Shown in pieces: positions 1-6,351 of a stretch of 17,252 bases of DNA. This stretch comes from Cloacimonetes bacterium UBA5456. GTDB lineage: Bacteria > Cloacimonadota > Cloacimonadia > Cloacimonadales > Cloacimonadaceae. Position 1 is the stretch's first letter. Every line of letters starts with the position of its first letter. A program made the translations under genes and the position numbers. The DNA lies in NCBI GenBank assembly GCA_002427325.1, contig DIQS01000060.1, positions 608-17,859 of the forward strand, in the 5' to 3' direction. The notes below the pieces were generated by a model. That model searched no databases, was not told the origin of the DNA, and was given only the letters and a program-made list of their open reading frames with translations.

Positions 1-429
1 CTTAGCGTGATCATCGTCGGTGCTGCAATTGCAGTAGGAATTCAAATGTTTAATAATCAGGCATATAGCGCAAATAAGAGCGCTATCGCCGCTGAAGCTC
101 AAACTTATGCAACTCAAGTTGTACAGTTTTATAAAACCCCTAAATCACAGGGTGGATTGGGTGGCGATTTAGGTACCGGTGGAGAAACCGTAGTAAAGTC
201 TATACACGATTATCTCGGCTGGGAAACAGAAGCTGATGCGCCTGGAGCTACATCAGAAAGTGGCGCATTTACTGTGACAAGTGCTTCAGCTACAGCGGTT
301 ATAATCACAGGAAAAGGAAATGCTGTCAGAAATGGTAAGAATCCTCAAGTTGTAACCACTGTGACTTTTCCAGCTGGAACGATTACAGCTGTTCTAAGTG
401 ATGTTGGCGACGAAGAAGATGACGGTTAA
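1..429 (+). CDS. Pilin-like protein A, 5'-truncated by window edge
   Basis: This is the 3' part of a small pilin-like gene whose first ten or so codons lie outside the window. Reading from base 1 gives LSVIIVGAAIAVGI, which aligns without gaps to residues 11-24 of the paralogue at 1191-1688. The GTG at base 7 is therefore an internal valine codon, not a start. What remains is the second half of an N-terminal hydrophobic helix, the paralogue-conserved stretch YSANKSAIAAEAQ, a YKTPKSQGG segment, a beta-rich C-terminal part ending TAVLSDV, and an acidic tail (GDEEDDG). The architecture (long N-terminal hydrophobic alpha helix plus small globular domain) is that of type IV pilins, and the adjacent pilus assembly operon supports this. 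It is probably a fibre subunit or minor pilin of the same system. An intrinsic terminator follows 24 bp after the stop. Confidence 0.8.
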   Translation, partial: LSVIIVGAAIAVGIQMFNNQAYSANKSAIAAEAQTYATQVVQFYKTPKSQGGLGGDLGTGGETVVKSIHDYLGWETEADAPGATSESGAFTVTSASATAVIITGKGNAVRNGKNPQVVTTVTFPAGTITAVLSDVGDEEDDG

Positions 430-452
430 TTAACCAAGCAATAAATCAACAT

Positions 453-482
453 AAACAGGGGCCACACCAGCCCCTGTTTTTA
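453..482 (+). terminator. Intrinsic terminator after pilin-like gene A
   Basis: A perfect 10-bp inverted repeat, AAACAGGGGC (453-462) and GCCCCTGTTT (470-479), encloses a 7-nt loop and runs into a T tract at 477-481. It lies just downstream of the first gene's stop and 44 bp before the next start, so the second pilin gene depends on read-through or on a promoter I could not identify. Confidence 0.85.
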
Positions 483-525
483 TAACTAAACAAACCACCA
501 GAAAATTCTAAAAGGTAAGACTCAA

Positions 526-954
526 ATGGGAACCCAGCAAATATTACTCATAGTCTTGGCGGTCATCGTAGTAGCTATCGCTACGGGTATTGGATTAAAT
601 ACTTTCCACAGCTATGCCTACGGAGCCAATCGAAGTGCCCTTGCTGCAGATGCCCAGCTTTATGCCACGTGGGTTTTGCAATATTACAGAACCTCAAAGG
701 ATCAGGGAGGTTTGGGTGAGAGCTTCGCTGATATAGATGCTGAGGATATAAATCAATTTTTGGGTGGAGAGAGGGAAAGATTTCGTACCGATAACGGTGA
801 ATTTAGTGCAGTGATTCCGCAAGGAGACAGCACGCAGGTATTGCTAATCGGGATAGGTTCTGCCAGCCGTAACGGCAAATCCCCCAAGGTGGAAACCAGC
901 ATAGATCTCAAGTCGGGGATGATTCGTAGCCGGGTGAGCGACATAGATTCTTGA
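526..954 (+). CDS. Pilin-like protein B (divergent paralogue)
   Basis: A 142-residue protein that starts MGTQQILLIVLAVIVV, nearly identical at the N terminus to the third gene, and is then clearly diverged. Residues 5-25 form one hydrophobic helix. HSYAYGANRSALAADAQ matches the paralogue block QSYSANKSAIAADAQ, and YYRTSKDQGGLG matches YYKTPTSLGGAG. The C-terminal part is shorter, ends VSDIDS, and lacks the acidic tail seen in its neighbours. The start is the ATG at 526, preceded by AAAGGT at 511-516, a fairly weak ribosome-binding site. There is no classical prepilin leader: Gly2 would be the -1 residue of a two-residue leader, and position +5 is Leu rather than Glu. It is probably a pilus or pseudopilus subunit; whether structural or minor cannot be told. 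Confidence 0.8.
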   Translation: MGTQQILLIVLAVIVVAIATGIGLNTFHSYAYGANRSALAADAQLYATWVLQYYRTSKDQGGLGESFADIDAEDINQFLGGERERFRTDNGEFSAVIPQGDSTQVLLIGIGSASRNGKSPKVETSIDLKSGMIRSRVSDIDS

Positions 955-983
955 GTGTTGTTGACAAATTTCCACATTCAAGA
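949..983 (+). other. Stem-loop spanning the stop of pilin-like gene B
   Basis: TCTTGAGTGT (949-958) can pair with ACATTCAAGA (974-983) over 10 bp with one G-U pair and a 15-nt loop. The 5' arm contains the TGA stop (952-954). There is no adjacent T tract, so it is not a canonical terminator. It could protect or trim the 3' end of the transcript, or be fortuitous. A weak A/T hairpin (993-1009) ending in T's lies just downstream. Confidence 0.3.
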
Positions 984-1013
984 GTAAAAGCCAAAAATAA
1001 ATCATTTTTCTTC

Positions 1014-1040
1014 TTGACAGATACGAGCTATACGTAAAAT
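1014..1040 (+). promoter_or_regulatory. Candidate sigma70-type promoter of pilin-like gene C
   Basis: A perfect -35 hexamer TTGACA (1014-1019) is followed after 15 bp by TAAAAT (1035-1040), one mismatch from TATAAT. The spacer is 1-2 bp shorter than optimal. Transcription starting near 1047 would leave an untranslated leader of about 144 nt before the ATG at 1191, unusually long for this locus. A second, weaker pair (TTGACA 961-966, TAAAAG 985-990, 18-bp spacer) lies just upstream. Confidence 0.42.
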
Positions 1041-1190
1041 TAGCAACAGATGGATTTCCTCTTTTGCAAAATATTGCAGGGAATCAATCGCTAAAGAGTA
1101 TTAATATAAAGTTAGATAAATAAAATTTGAAACACTTAATAGGCGGTTTAAGCCTGAAATGTTTGTTCTAAAATAAGGAGAACGAAGATA

Positions 1191-1688
1191 ATGGGAACAC
1201 AACAGATACTTTTGATCGTACTTAGCGTGATCATCGTCGGTGCTGCCATCGGCGTTGGAATTGAGATGTTTAATGCTCAATCATATAGTGCTAATAAGTC
1301 TGCGATTGCCGCGGACGCGCAGCTCTATGGTACGATGGTTATCCAGTATTACAAGACTCCCACCTCTTTAGGTGGAGCCGGCCATAACTTTTCTCGCGGT
1401 GGCAAGAGTGCCAATCCTGCTGCGGACATTGGTTCGTTTATGGGTTGGGGTTTGGATGATGGTGTCTATGACAATGGTCCCGAGGTGGTTGAAAACGAAA
1501 ACGGTAAATTTACTGTATCTATGGCAGACGATAAGACCGTTCTCATCACATCCGTCGGTAACGAAGTCAGAAGCGGGAAAAGAGCCCAGGTCGTCACCAC
1601 CATCACACTTCCGGAAGGAAAGATCACAGCCGTGCTTTCAGACGTACCAGCCGAAGACGATATTCTTTCCTCATTGGCTATTGATTAA
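1191..1688 (+). CDS. Pilin-like protein C (likely major pilin candidate)
   Basis: A 165-residue pilin-like protein and the best-equipped gene of the three-member array: strong ribosome-binding site AAGGAG (1175-1180), its own promoter candidate, a long leader and a strong terminator. It starts MGTQQILLIVLSVIIV, with a single hydrophobic helix at about residues 5-26, then SYSANKSAIAADAQ and YYKTPTSLGGAG. A variable middle with many Gly, Asn and Asp residues follows, then a beta-rich conserved end (VTTITLPEGKITAVLSDV) and an acidic tail. I recall this N-terminal pattern from small hypothetical proteins in FCB-group bacteria. There is no cleavable leader beyond Met-Gly and no Glu at mature position 5, both unlike canonical type IV pilins. 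Its role as fibre subunit is inferred from position and from transcription signals better than those of gene B. Confidence 0.83.
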   Translation: MGTQQILLIVLSVIIVGAAIGVGIEMFNAQSYSANKSAIAADAQLYGTMVIQYYKTPTSLGGAGHNFSRGGKSANPAADIGSFMGWGLDDGVYDNGPEVVENENGKFTVSMADDKTVLITSVGNEVRSGKRAQVVTTITLPEGKITAVLSDVPAEDDILSSLAID

Positions 1689-1714
1689 GCGAATTTGACG
1701 CTGTTAAAAACTTG

Positions 1715-1739
1715 AGGCTGCCTTGTGCAGCCTTTTTTT
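1715..1739 (+). terminator. Intrinsic terminator closing the pilin array
   Basis: A perfect 7-bp stem, AGGCTGC (1715-1721) with GCAGCCT (1727-1733), has a 5-nt loop and ends in seven consecutive T's (1733-1739). It lies 26 bp after the stop of the third pilin-like gene and separates the pilin array from the assembly operon. Confidence 0.88.
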
Positions 1740-2138
1740 GATCTTGGATCGGGCAGCAGGTACTATAAAAAACAAGCCAAGATTCGGCAATGTCCACGCC
1801 TCTTTTTCCTCCACCATCATCCCACATTTGCACTCTGACGAAAAAGTCTTCTTTCTTGCGCATTTCCATAGCATTGTGGCGCAAAACCCACATAAGAGGG
1901 CAAAATACAGCTTAATCAGATAAAGCGTAATTCCTTTTTGATTCAGTTAGTTAGAGCTGATAATCAATATTTTTCAAATACATGTTTTCCTTCCTAAGCA
2001 GTTGATTTATAGCAAATAGCGAAATACGCTAAAAAGAAATAGTGCTTTTCTTCATAAAACACATAAATAATGCTTGACTAATAATCTTAAGCCTTTAAAA
2101 TGCCGCTAAGATGAATAGAACATAAAAGGAAGAAATCG
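1740..2138 (+). other. Intergenic region between pilin array and assembly operon
   Basis: About 400 bp with no credible gene. The short open frames here read through the upstream terminator, lack ribosome-binding sites and resemble nothing known. The first part (1740-1910) is relatively C-rich on this strand and contains a 7-bp inverted repeat, ATCTTGG (1741-1747) with CCAAGAT (1777-1783), around a 29-nt spacer. The second part (1910-2100) is strongly A/T-rich and leads into the promoter candidate of the operon. I see no tRNA, no riboswitch signature I know and no repeat array. Confidence 0.5.
2074..2101 (+). promoter_or_regulatory. Candidate promoter of the twelve-gene pilus operon
   Basis: TTGACT (2074-2079) and TAAAAT (2096-2101) are separated by 16 bp, each one mismatch from the sigma70 consensus. 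The flanks are A/T-rich. Initiation near 2108 would give a leader of about 30 nt to the ATG at 2139, with AAAGGA at 2125-2130. The -10 sequence is the same as at the candidate promoter of the third pilin gene. Confidence 0.52.
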
Positions 2139-3476
2139 ATGGCGAGAGAATATCGTTTTAAAGGTGTGAACCCAGAAGGCCGACCCGCTCAGGGAACCTT
2201 CATGGCGAACAGCAAGAAAGATGCCAAGGAACAGCTTTCCAAGATCAGTCTTCGCTATAAGTTGAAGATTCAGACTTTCGAGGCTAAGAAAGACTGGCTC
2301 TATACGGTTAAACTGCCAAACAAAAAGAAGATAGACGGGCGTCAATCTGCCTATACCAAAGAAGAAGTTGCCGCCGCGCTCACTCGCATGGGTCACAAGG
2401 ATTTCACTATCTCCCCCGTTTTGTTTGATATCCCTTCCAAGCCTGCCTTTGCCGACGTGATGATGTTTATCAAGCTTTCTGCCACCATGCTGCGGGACAA
2501 AATGAGCTTTGGCAAGATTCTTGAGATGCTTGCAGAAGAGCAACCCAATCGTGGTTTCCGCGAAGCTCTTTTACAGATTGAGAGCCAATTGCGTGGCGGG
2601 GCTGAGGGGCGTGAGGTCTTCGGCAGGTTCTCCCATATCTTCGGCAAGTTCCCGTCCTATATGCTTGGTTTGGCCACCCGAAGCGGTAATATGGCAGAAA
2701 TCTTTGAAGCCACTGCGATCTTTATGGAGCGCGATATGGAGATCAAGAAAAACGTGAAAAAAGCCTTAGTCACGCCCATGTTCGCTCTTGCCGCCACAAT
2801 CGGTGCGGTGGTCTATTATGTCATCGCGATCTTTCCTGCCACGGCGGAGCTCTTTTTGAGATATGATATGCCGCTGCCTCCGCTCACCGATAAGACCTTG
2901 CAAGCGAGCTATTGGCTTAGTTCATATTGGTGGATATTACTCTTGATTGTGGTTATCCCCGTTGTAATCATCTGGCAGTGGTGGAGCACTCCCAAGGGCA
3001 GGATTTGGAAAGACCAGCATTTGGTGAAACTCCCGGTCATCGGGCATTTGTTGCATAAGTCTGCCATTGAAATCTATTTCAGAGTGTTCAGCATCATTTA
3101 TGGCGGTGCTGCGGATAATATTGAGACGATCCGCACTGCGGCGGAAGCATGCCGAAATGCCTGGATGGAGGATAGGATCAAGCGCATTACCATCCCGCTG
3201 ATGTTGAAAGACGGCGTGGGCTTGGTGGAAGCGATGGCGGCATCGGAAGTATTTACGAAAACCGCTCTCACGCGTATTCGCACTGGACAGGAGACGGGAA
3301 CGATTCTCCAGTCTGCGCAACAGATATCAACCTTTTATGAAGCCGAAACGACTTACAAGATGAATAACCTCGTGGAATATATCCAAACCATCGTGGGTCT
3401 CGTGGTTGCGCTTGCGATCACTTTCTTGACTTTCGTTTCTGCTGAGATTGCTACGGTTTCACCACCTGCATATTAA
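2139..3476 (+). CDS. pilC: Type IV pilus inner-membrane platform protein, PilC/GspF family
   Basis: A 445-residue polytopic inner-membrane protein of the GspF/PilC family, the platform on which the extension and retraction ATPases act. Two GspF-type helical domains are visible at about residues 105-234 and 310-433, with membrane segments near 209-233, 261-280 and 414-438. The second domain has the family motif RTGQETGTIL (381-390); the first has the weaker equivalent RSGNMAEIF. The N terminus shows two related modules: residues 3-45 (YRFKGVNPEGRPAQGTF onward) and 63-95 (KKIDGRQSAYTKEEVAAAL onward), both with the G-(x)n-A-x-(S/T)-K-(K/E)-(D/E)-A/V pattern of the usual GspF N-terminal segment. 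The start is set by AAAGGA at 2125-2130, 8 bp before the ATG. It is the first gene of the operon and is followed 15 bp later by the ATPase gene. Two ATPase genes in the operon favour T4P over type II secretion. Confidence 0.93.
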   Translation: MAREYRFKGVNPEGRPAQGTFMANSKKDAKEQLSKISLRYKLKIQTFEAKKDWLYTVKLPNKKKIDGRQSAYTKEEVAAALTRMGHKDFTISPVLFDIPSKPAFADVMMFIKLSATMLRDKMSFGKILEMLAEEQPNRGFREALLQIESQLRGGAEGREVFGRFSHIFGKFPSYMLGLATRSGNMAEIFEATAIFMERDMEIKKNVKKALVTPMFALAATIGAVVYYVIAIFPATAELFLRYDMPLPPLTDKTLQASYWLSSYWWILLLIVVIPVVIIWQWWSTPKGRIWKDQHLVKLPVIGHLLHKSAIEIYFRVFSIIYGGAADNIETIRTAAEACRNAWMEDRIKRITIPLMLKDGVGLVEAMAASEVFTKTALTRIRTGQETGTILQSAQQISTFYEAETTYKMNNLVEYIQTIVGLVVALAITFLTFVSAEIATVSPPAY

Positions 3477-3491
3477 GCTGAGAGGAGATTG

Positions 3492-5276
3492 ATGCTAACG
3501 AATAAATTTGCTCAATATCTGGTAGGTCACCATATCTTAGATGAAGAGATCATGCAGAAGGCATTGGTCAAGATGGAAGAATATGGCGGCAGCTCTGCAA
3601 GTGCGCTGGCAAGAGTTTTGGAGATTGAATTTGCAGTTCCTCATGACACCGTCTATGAGGCGCTTTCGGTTTATTATGCCTTCCCTACTCTCAAAAAGAG
3701 CATAGAGGAGATTCCGGCCGCTCAGATGGATGCTGCCAAACAGCTTTTGGAACAAATCCGTTCGGATGCGGGTGATGACTTCAAGAAAAAGCTTATCTTC
3801 CACAAAATATTGCCCTTTGGTTTTCAAAAAAGCTCGCGGGACGTCTTGCGCGTGATCAGTAGCGATCCCACAAATACGGTGATCCAAGAGATCACCTCGC
3901 GCACTCGCTTTCGCAAGTTAGAGGTATTTTGGGCTCCGATCAAGACTATTAGTGAGATCATAGAAAAGATTTCGCCGGAAAAGAATGAGTTCTTACAGCT
4001 CTTGGAAGAAGCAGGCGATGTGATCCAAGATATTGTTGAAGACGAGCCTACCATAGACGAACAGGCACTCGATGAAGAGATCAATAAGAGTCTCTTGGTC
4101 AATCTCTTTGAAGGCGCGCTGATCGAGGCTGTGAGAAAGGACGCATCGGATATTCATATCATTCCTAATGGTAAATCCGCAGTTGATACATATTTCAGAA
4201 TTGATGGCAAGTTGCAGCTTTGGCTGAGACAAGAAAACACCGCTCCTGAGGCCTTGGCGGCGGTGGTGAAAGACCGTTCTACGGGAGTTGACCGCTTTGA
4301 GCGCGATACTGCTCAGGATGGATTTGCCCAAAGATTGGTTGATGGGCATCTCATCCGCTATCGTATCTCGATTTTGCCCATTGTATCCCAAGAATTTGAA
4401 CGCCGCTTTGAGAGCGTTGTGATCAGGGTTATCGACGATAGGAAGGTGATCACAGACTTCCGCAAGCTGGGTTTTCAAGAGCAAGCTGAGAAAGAATTCC
4501 TCAAATCTATCAATACTTCAAAGGGAATCGTGATCGTGACAGGCCCCACGGGAAGCGGTAAATCTACCACGCTTATTGCTGCTTTGCACCACGTGATCAG
4601 CCCGGATGTGAACGTGCTCACTTGCGAAGACCCCGTGGAATATGTGATTCACGGTGCGCGGCAGCTCAAGATCGGGCATAAGATGGATTTTGAGCAGGCA
4701 ATCCGCTCTATTTTGCGTCATGACCCCGATATCGTGATGGTGGGTGAGATTCGTGATAAGATCACCGCCGACACCGCTGTGAAGCTGGCAAATACGGGAC
4801 ACCTCACTTTCAGCACGCTGCATACAAACGACGCTCCTTCGGCGATTACGAGATTGTATAAGATGGGGATTGAGACCTTCCTTTTGGCATATTCCATCAA
4901 TATCATCATCGCTCAGAGATTGGTGCGCAAGCTCTGCGTTCACTGCCGTAAGCCCATTGAAAAAGAGCATTGGGCAGCAGCGCTGCAAATCGGGCTCTCA
5001 CAAGAGGAGCTCGAAAGCGGAACTATCTATCAAGCAAACGGTTGTCCCAGATGTCATAACGGTTATAAAGGCAGAATTAACGTTGCCGAAGCTCTGTATT
5101 TCTATCCCGAAATCAAACAAGAAATCATCAATAGCGTGAACGAGATTGATGAGGAACGCATCCGCGCTATTGCTGAAGAGAAAGGCATGCTTTCCATGAG
5201 AGATAGCGGCGTGGAAAGAATGCGCGAAGGGCTCACCGACCTATCGGAAGTGCTATTCGTGACGGCGGAGGAATAA
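3492..5276 (+). CDS. pilB: Type IV pilus extension ATPase, PilB/GspE family
   Basis: A 594-residue cytoplasmic hexameric AAA-like motor that powers pilin polymerisation. Residues up to about 155 are a helical N-terminal region of the GspE type, followed by an acidic linker (about 160-195). The ATPase core shows KDASDIHIIP (ASP-type N2 motif, 206-215), Walker A GPTGSGKST (341-349), TCEDPVEYV (368-376), Walker B VMVGEIRD (405-412), and the His box with TLHTND (432-437). Four cysteines in two CxxC pairs (472/475 and 508/511) form the zinc site typical of PilB/GspE and absent from PilT. I chose ATG 3492 rather than the preceding in-frame TTG 3489, because AGGAG at 3483-3487 would abut the TTG. 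I see no RLG-type c-di-GMP-binding repeat in the N terminus. It follows pilC by 15 bp and ends 4 bp before the next gene. Confidence 0.94.
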   Translation: MLTNKFAQYLVGHHILDEEIMQKALVKMEEYGGSSASALARVLEIEFAVPHDTVYEALSVYYAFPTLKKSIEEIPAAQMDAAKQLLEQIRSDAGDDFKKKLIFHKILPFGFQKSSRDVLRVISSDPTNTVIQEITSRTRFRKLEVFWAPIKTISEIIEKISPEKNEFLQLLEEAGDVIQDIVEDEPTIDEQALDEEINKSLLVNLFEGALIEAVRKDASDIHIIPNGKSAVDTYFRIDGKLQLWLRQENTAPEALAAVVKDRSTGVDRFERDTAQDGFAQRLVDGHLIRYRISILPIVSQEFERRFESVVIRVIDDRKVITDFRKLGFQEQAEKEFLKSINTSKGIVIVTGPTGSGKSTTLIAALHHVISPDVNVLTCEDPVEYVIHGARQLKIGHKMDFEQAIRSILRHDPDIVMVGEIRDKITADTAVKLANTGHLTFSTLHTNDAPSAITRLYKMGIETFLLAYSINIIIAQRLVRKLCVHCRKPIEKEHWAAALQIGLSQEELESGTIYQANGCPRCHNGYKGRINVAEALYFYPEIKQEIINSVNEIDEERIRAIAEEKGMLSMRDSGVERMREGLTDLSEVLFVTAEE

Positions 5277-5280
5277 GATC

Positions 5281-5742
5281 ATGCACATGATGGAAATGGT
5301 TTTGGCTCTCTTTGCGACGGTGCTTTTCACCACGCTCTCACTGAGCTATAATCAGGCGATCTGGACGCAGGCGGACTATCTGAATAATGCGACCACCGTT
5401 GTGCAGGCTTCGCAGATCTGTCATAGCATCTTGGACGAGGTGGATGCCAAGCTGTTTTCCGGTCAGGTGAGATTCAACCAGATCAGATCATTGTATAATT
5501 TCACCAGTAAAACGGATTATCCCTTCATTTCAACGCAGTATAACGTCAAAAGAGAAGCCGTCTTTTGTGATAAATATGGAAAAACCACGAAGATTGAATA
5601 TGACTATGATCTGGAGCAAGACGTGGAAGTGCCCATTGACAATAGCTTGTATATCTTGATGACCGTCACAGTGAGCGGTCCCAGCTATCTCAAATATCCA
5701 TATTCCATGACGCGTATCGTCACGGAGACCTTTGTGAGGTGA
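5281..5742 (+). CDS. Minor pilin-like protein, GspI/PilV-type
   Basis: A 153-residue protein with one N-terminal hydrophobic helix (about residues 6-23, MVLALFATVLFTTLSLSY) continuing into a polar helix (ADYLNNATTVVQASQICHSILDEV), then a beta-rich C-terminal domain. The arrangement, and the C-terminal strand pattern YILMTVTVSGPSYLKYPYSM, resemble small GspI/PilV minor pilins. It starts MHMMEM, with a Glu at residue 5 of the unprocessed chain and no leader peptide; if the first Met were mature residue 1, this would mimic the conserved Glu5. The ribosome-binding site is GGAGGA at 5267-5272, 8 bp before the ATG. Two cysteines (in SQICHS and AVFCDK) could form a disulfide. It sits 4 bp after pilB and 4 bp before another minor-pilin-like gene, so the three are probably co-translated and co-assembled. 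Assignment is by architecture and position, not strong sequence identity. Confidence 0.68.
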   Translation: MHMMEMVLALFATVLFTTLSLSYNQAIWTQADYLNNATTVVQASQICHSILDEVDAKLFSGQVRFNQIRSLYNFTSKTDYPFISTQYNVKREAVFCDKYGKTTKIEYDYDLEQDVEVPIDNSLYILMTVTVSGPSYLKYPYSMTRIVTETFVR

Positions 5743-5746
5743 GATC

Positions 5747-6340
5747 ATGGGAGTGATGTTAGACGTTATTGGCGGGATCATCATTGGCGGAACTCTTCTG
5801 CTCATGGTGATGACCTTCCAGCTCCAATTGCAGGAAAACGCTTCACGACTCTATTATACGGGCTCGATGATCTCGCACATGGACGAAGTGGCAGGGATCA
5901 TCAATCATGTCTTTTCCATGGTGGGAATAGGCTATGGCAAGGATCAAGCCACCGAAAACGAGACCGTTTGCATGGTGGCAACAGAGAATACGATAAAGTT
6001 TAGAACCTTTTGGGACTATGAAAAAGACGATATATCCGATACCGCCCACACTGTGGAGTTAGTATTGCGAGATGCTGAAGACGACTGGGGAAGAGTTCTC
6101 AATGTGATTCAAGACGGTGTGATCATCTTTCCCATGGGACACATATTGCACATCGAAGATATGAAGCTTAGATATTATAATAAAGATGATGCTATCACAA
6201 CAAATAGAAAAGATATAATGAGTGCGGAGGTTTTGCTCACCTTCCGGCGTGAATCGCCCTGGAGACCGGATCAACCGCTTCGTTCAAACCTTCAAATGAA
6301 ATGCTATTTCATGAATAGGTATTTGCAACTCGGAGCCTAA
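5747..6340 (+). CDS. Minor pilin-like protein, GspJ/PilW-type
   Basis: A 197-residue protein starting MGVMLDVIGGIIIGG with a hydrophobic helix at about residues 7-24, then an extended helix (QLQLQENASRLYYTGSMIS) and a beta-rich domain. Features recalling GspJ/PilW minor pilins are the post-helix region with small hydrophobics before IGYGKD, the strand NTIKFRTFWDYEKDD, and the late segment HIEDMKLRYYNKDD followed by DIMSAEVLLTFR. The ribosome-binding site GAGGTGAGA (5735-5743) overlaps the preceding stop, suggesting translational coupling. Like the small pilins, it begins Met-Gly and has no leader. Its likely role is a subunit of the priming or tip complex with its two neighbours. The family call rests on topology and gene order and is tentative. 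Confidence 0.65.
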   Translation: MGVMLDVIGGIIIGGTLLLMVMTFQLQLQENASRLYYTGSMISHMDEVAGIINHVFSMVGIGYGKDQATENETVCMVATENTIKFRTFWDYEKDDISDTAHTVELVLRDAEDDWGRVLNVIQDGVIIFPMGHILHIEDMKLRYYNKDDAITTNRKDIMSAEVLLTFRRESPWRPDQPLRSNLQMKCYFMNRYLQLGA

Positions 6341-6351
6341 AGGAGAGAGAT

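Noticed and set aside
1052..1067. Possible sigma54 (GG-N10-GC) promoter ahead of pilin gene C, as seen for pilA in some bacteria
   Set aside because: The GG and GC dinucleotides are 12 bp apart rather than 10 and the flanks do not match TGGCAC/TTGC.
1041..1190. c-di-GMP riboswitch in the leader of pilin gene C
   Set aside because: No GEMM-type core motifs or extended paired elements could be found by eye; only two short hairpins.
1723..1923. 66-codon open frame on + and a 71-codon frame on - (1678-1893) in the intergenic region
   Set aside because: Both overlap the strong terminator at 1715-1739, have no ribosome-binding site and show no recognisable protein features; chance frames.
2139..5276. 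Type II secretion (gspF/gspE) interpretation of the platform and ATPase genes
   Set aside because: A PilT-family retraction ATPase with the AIRN motif is in the same operon, which type II systems lack; the secretin and fusions alone would not decide.
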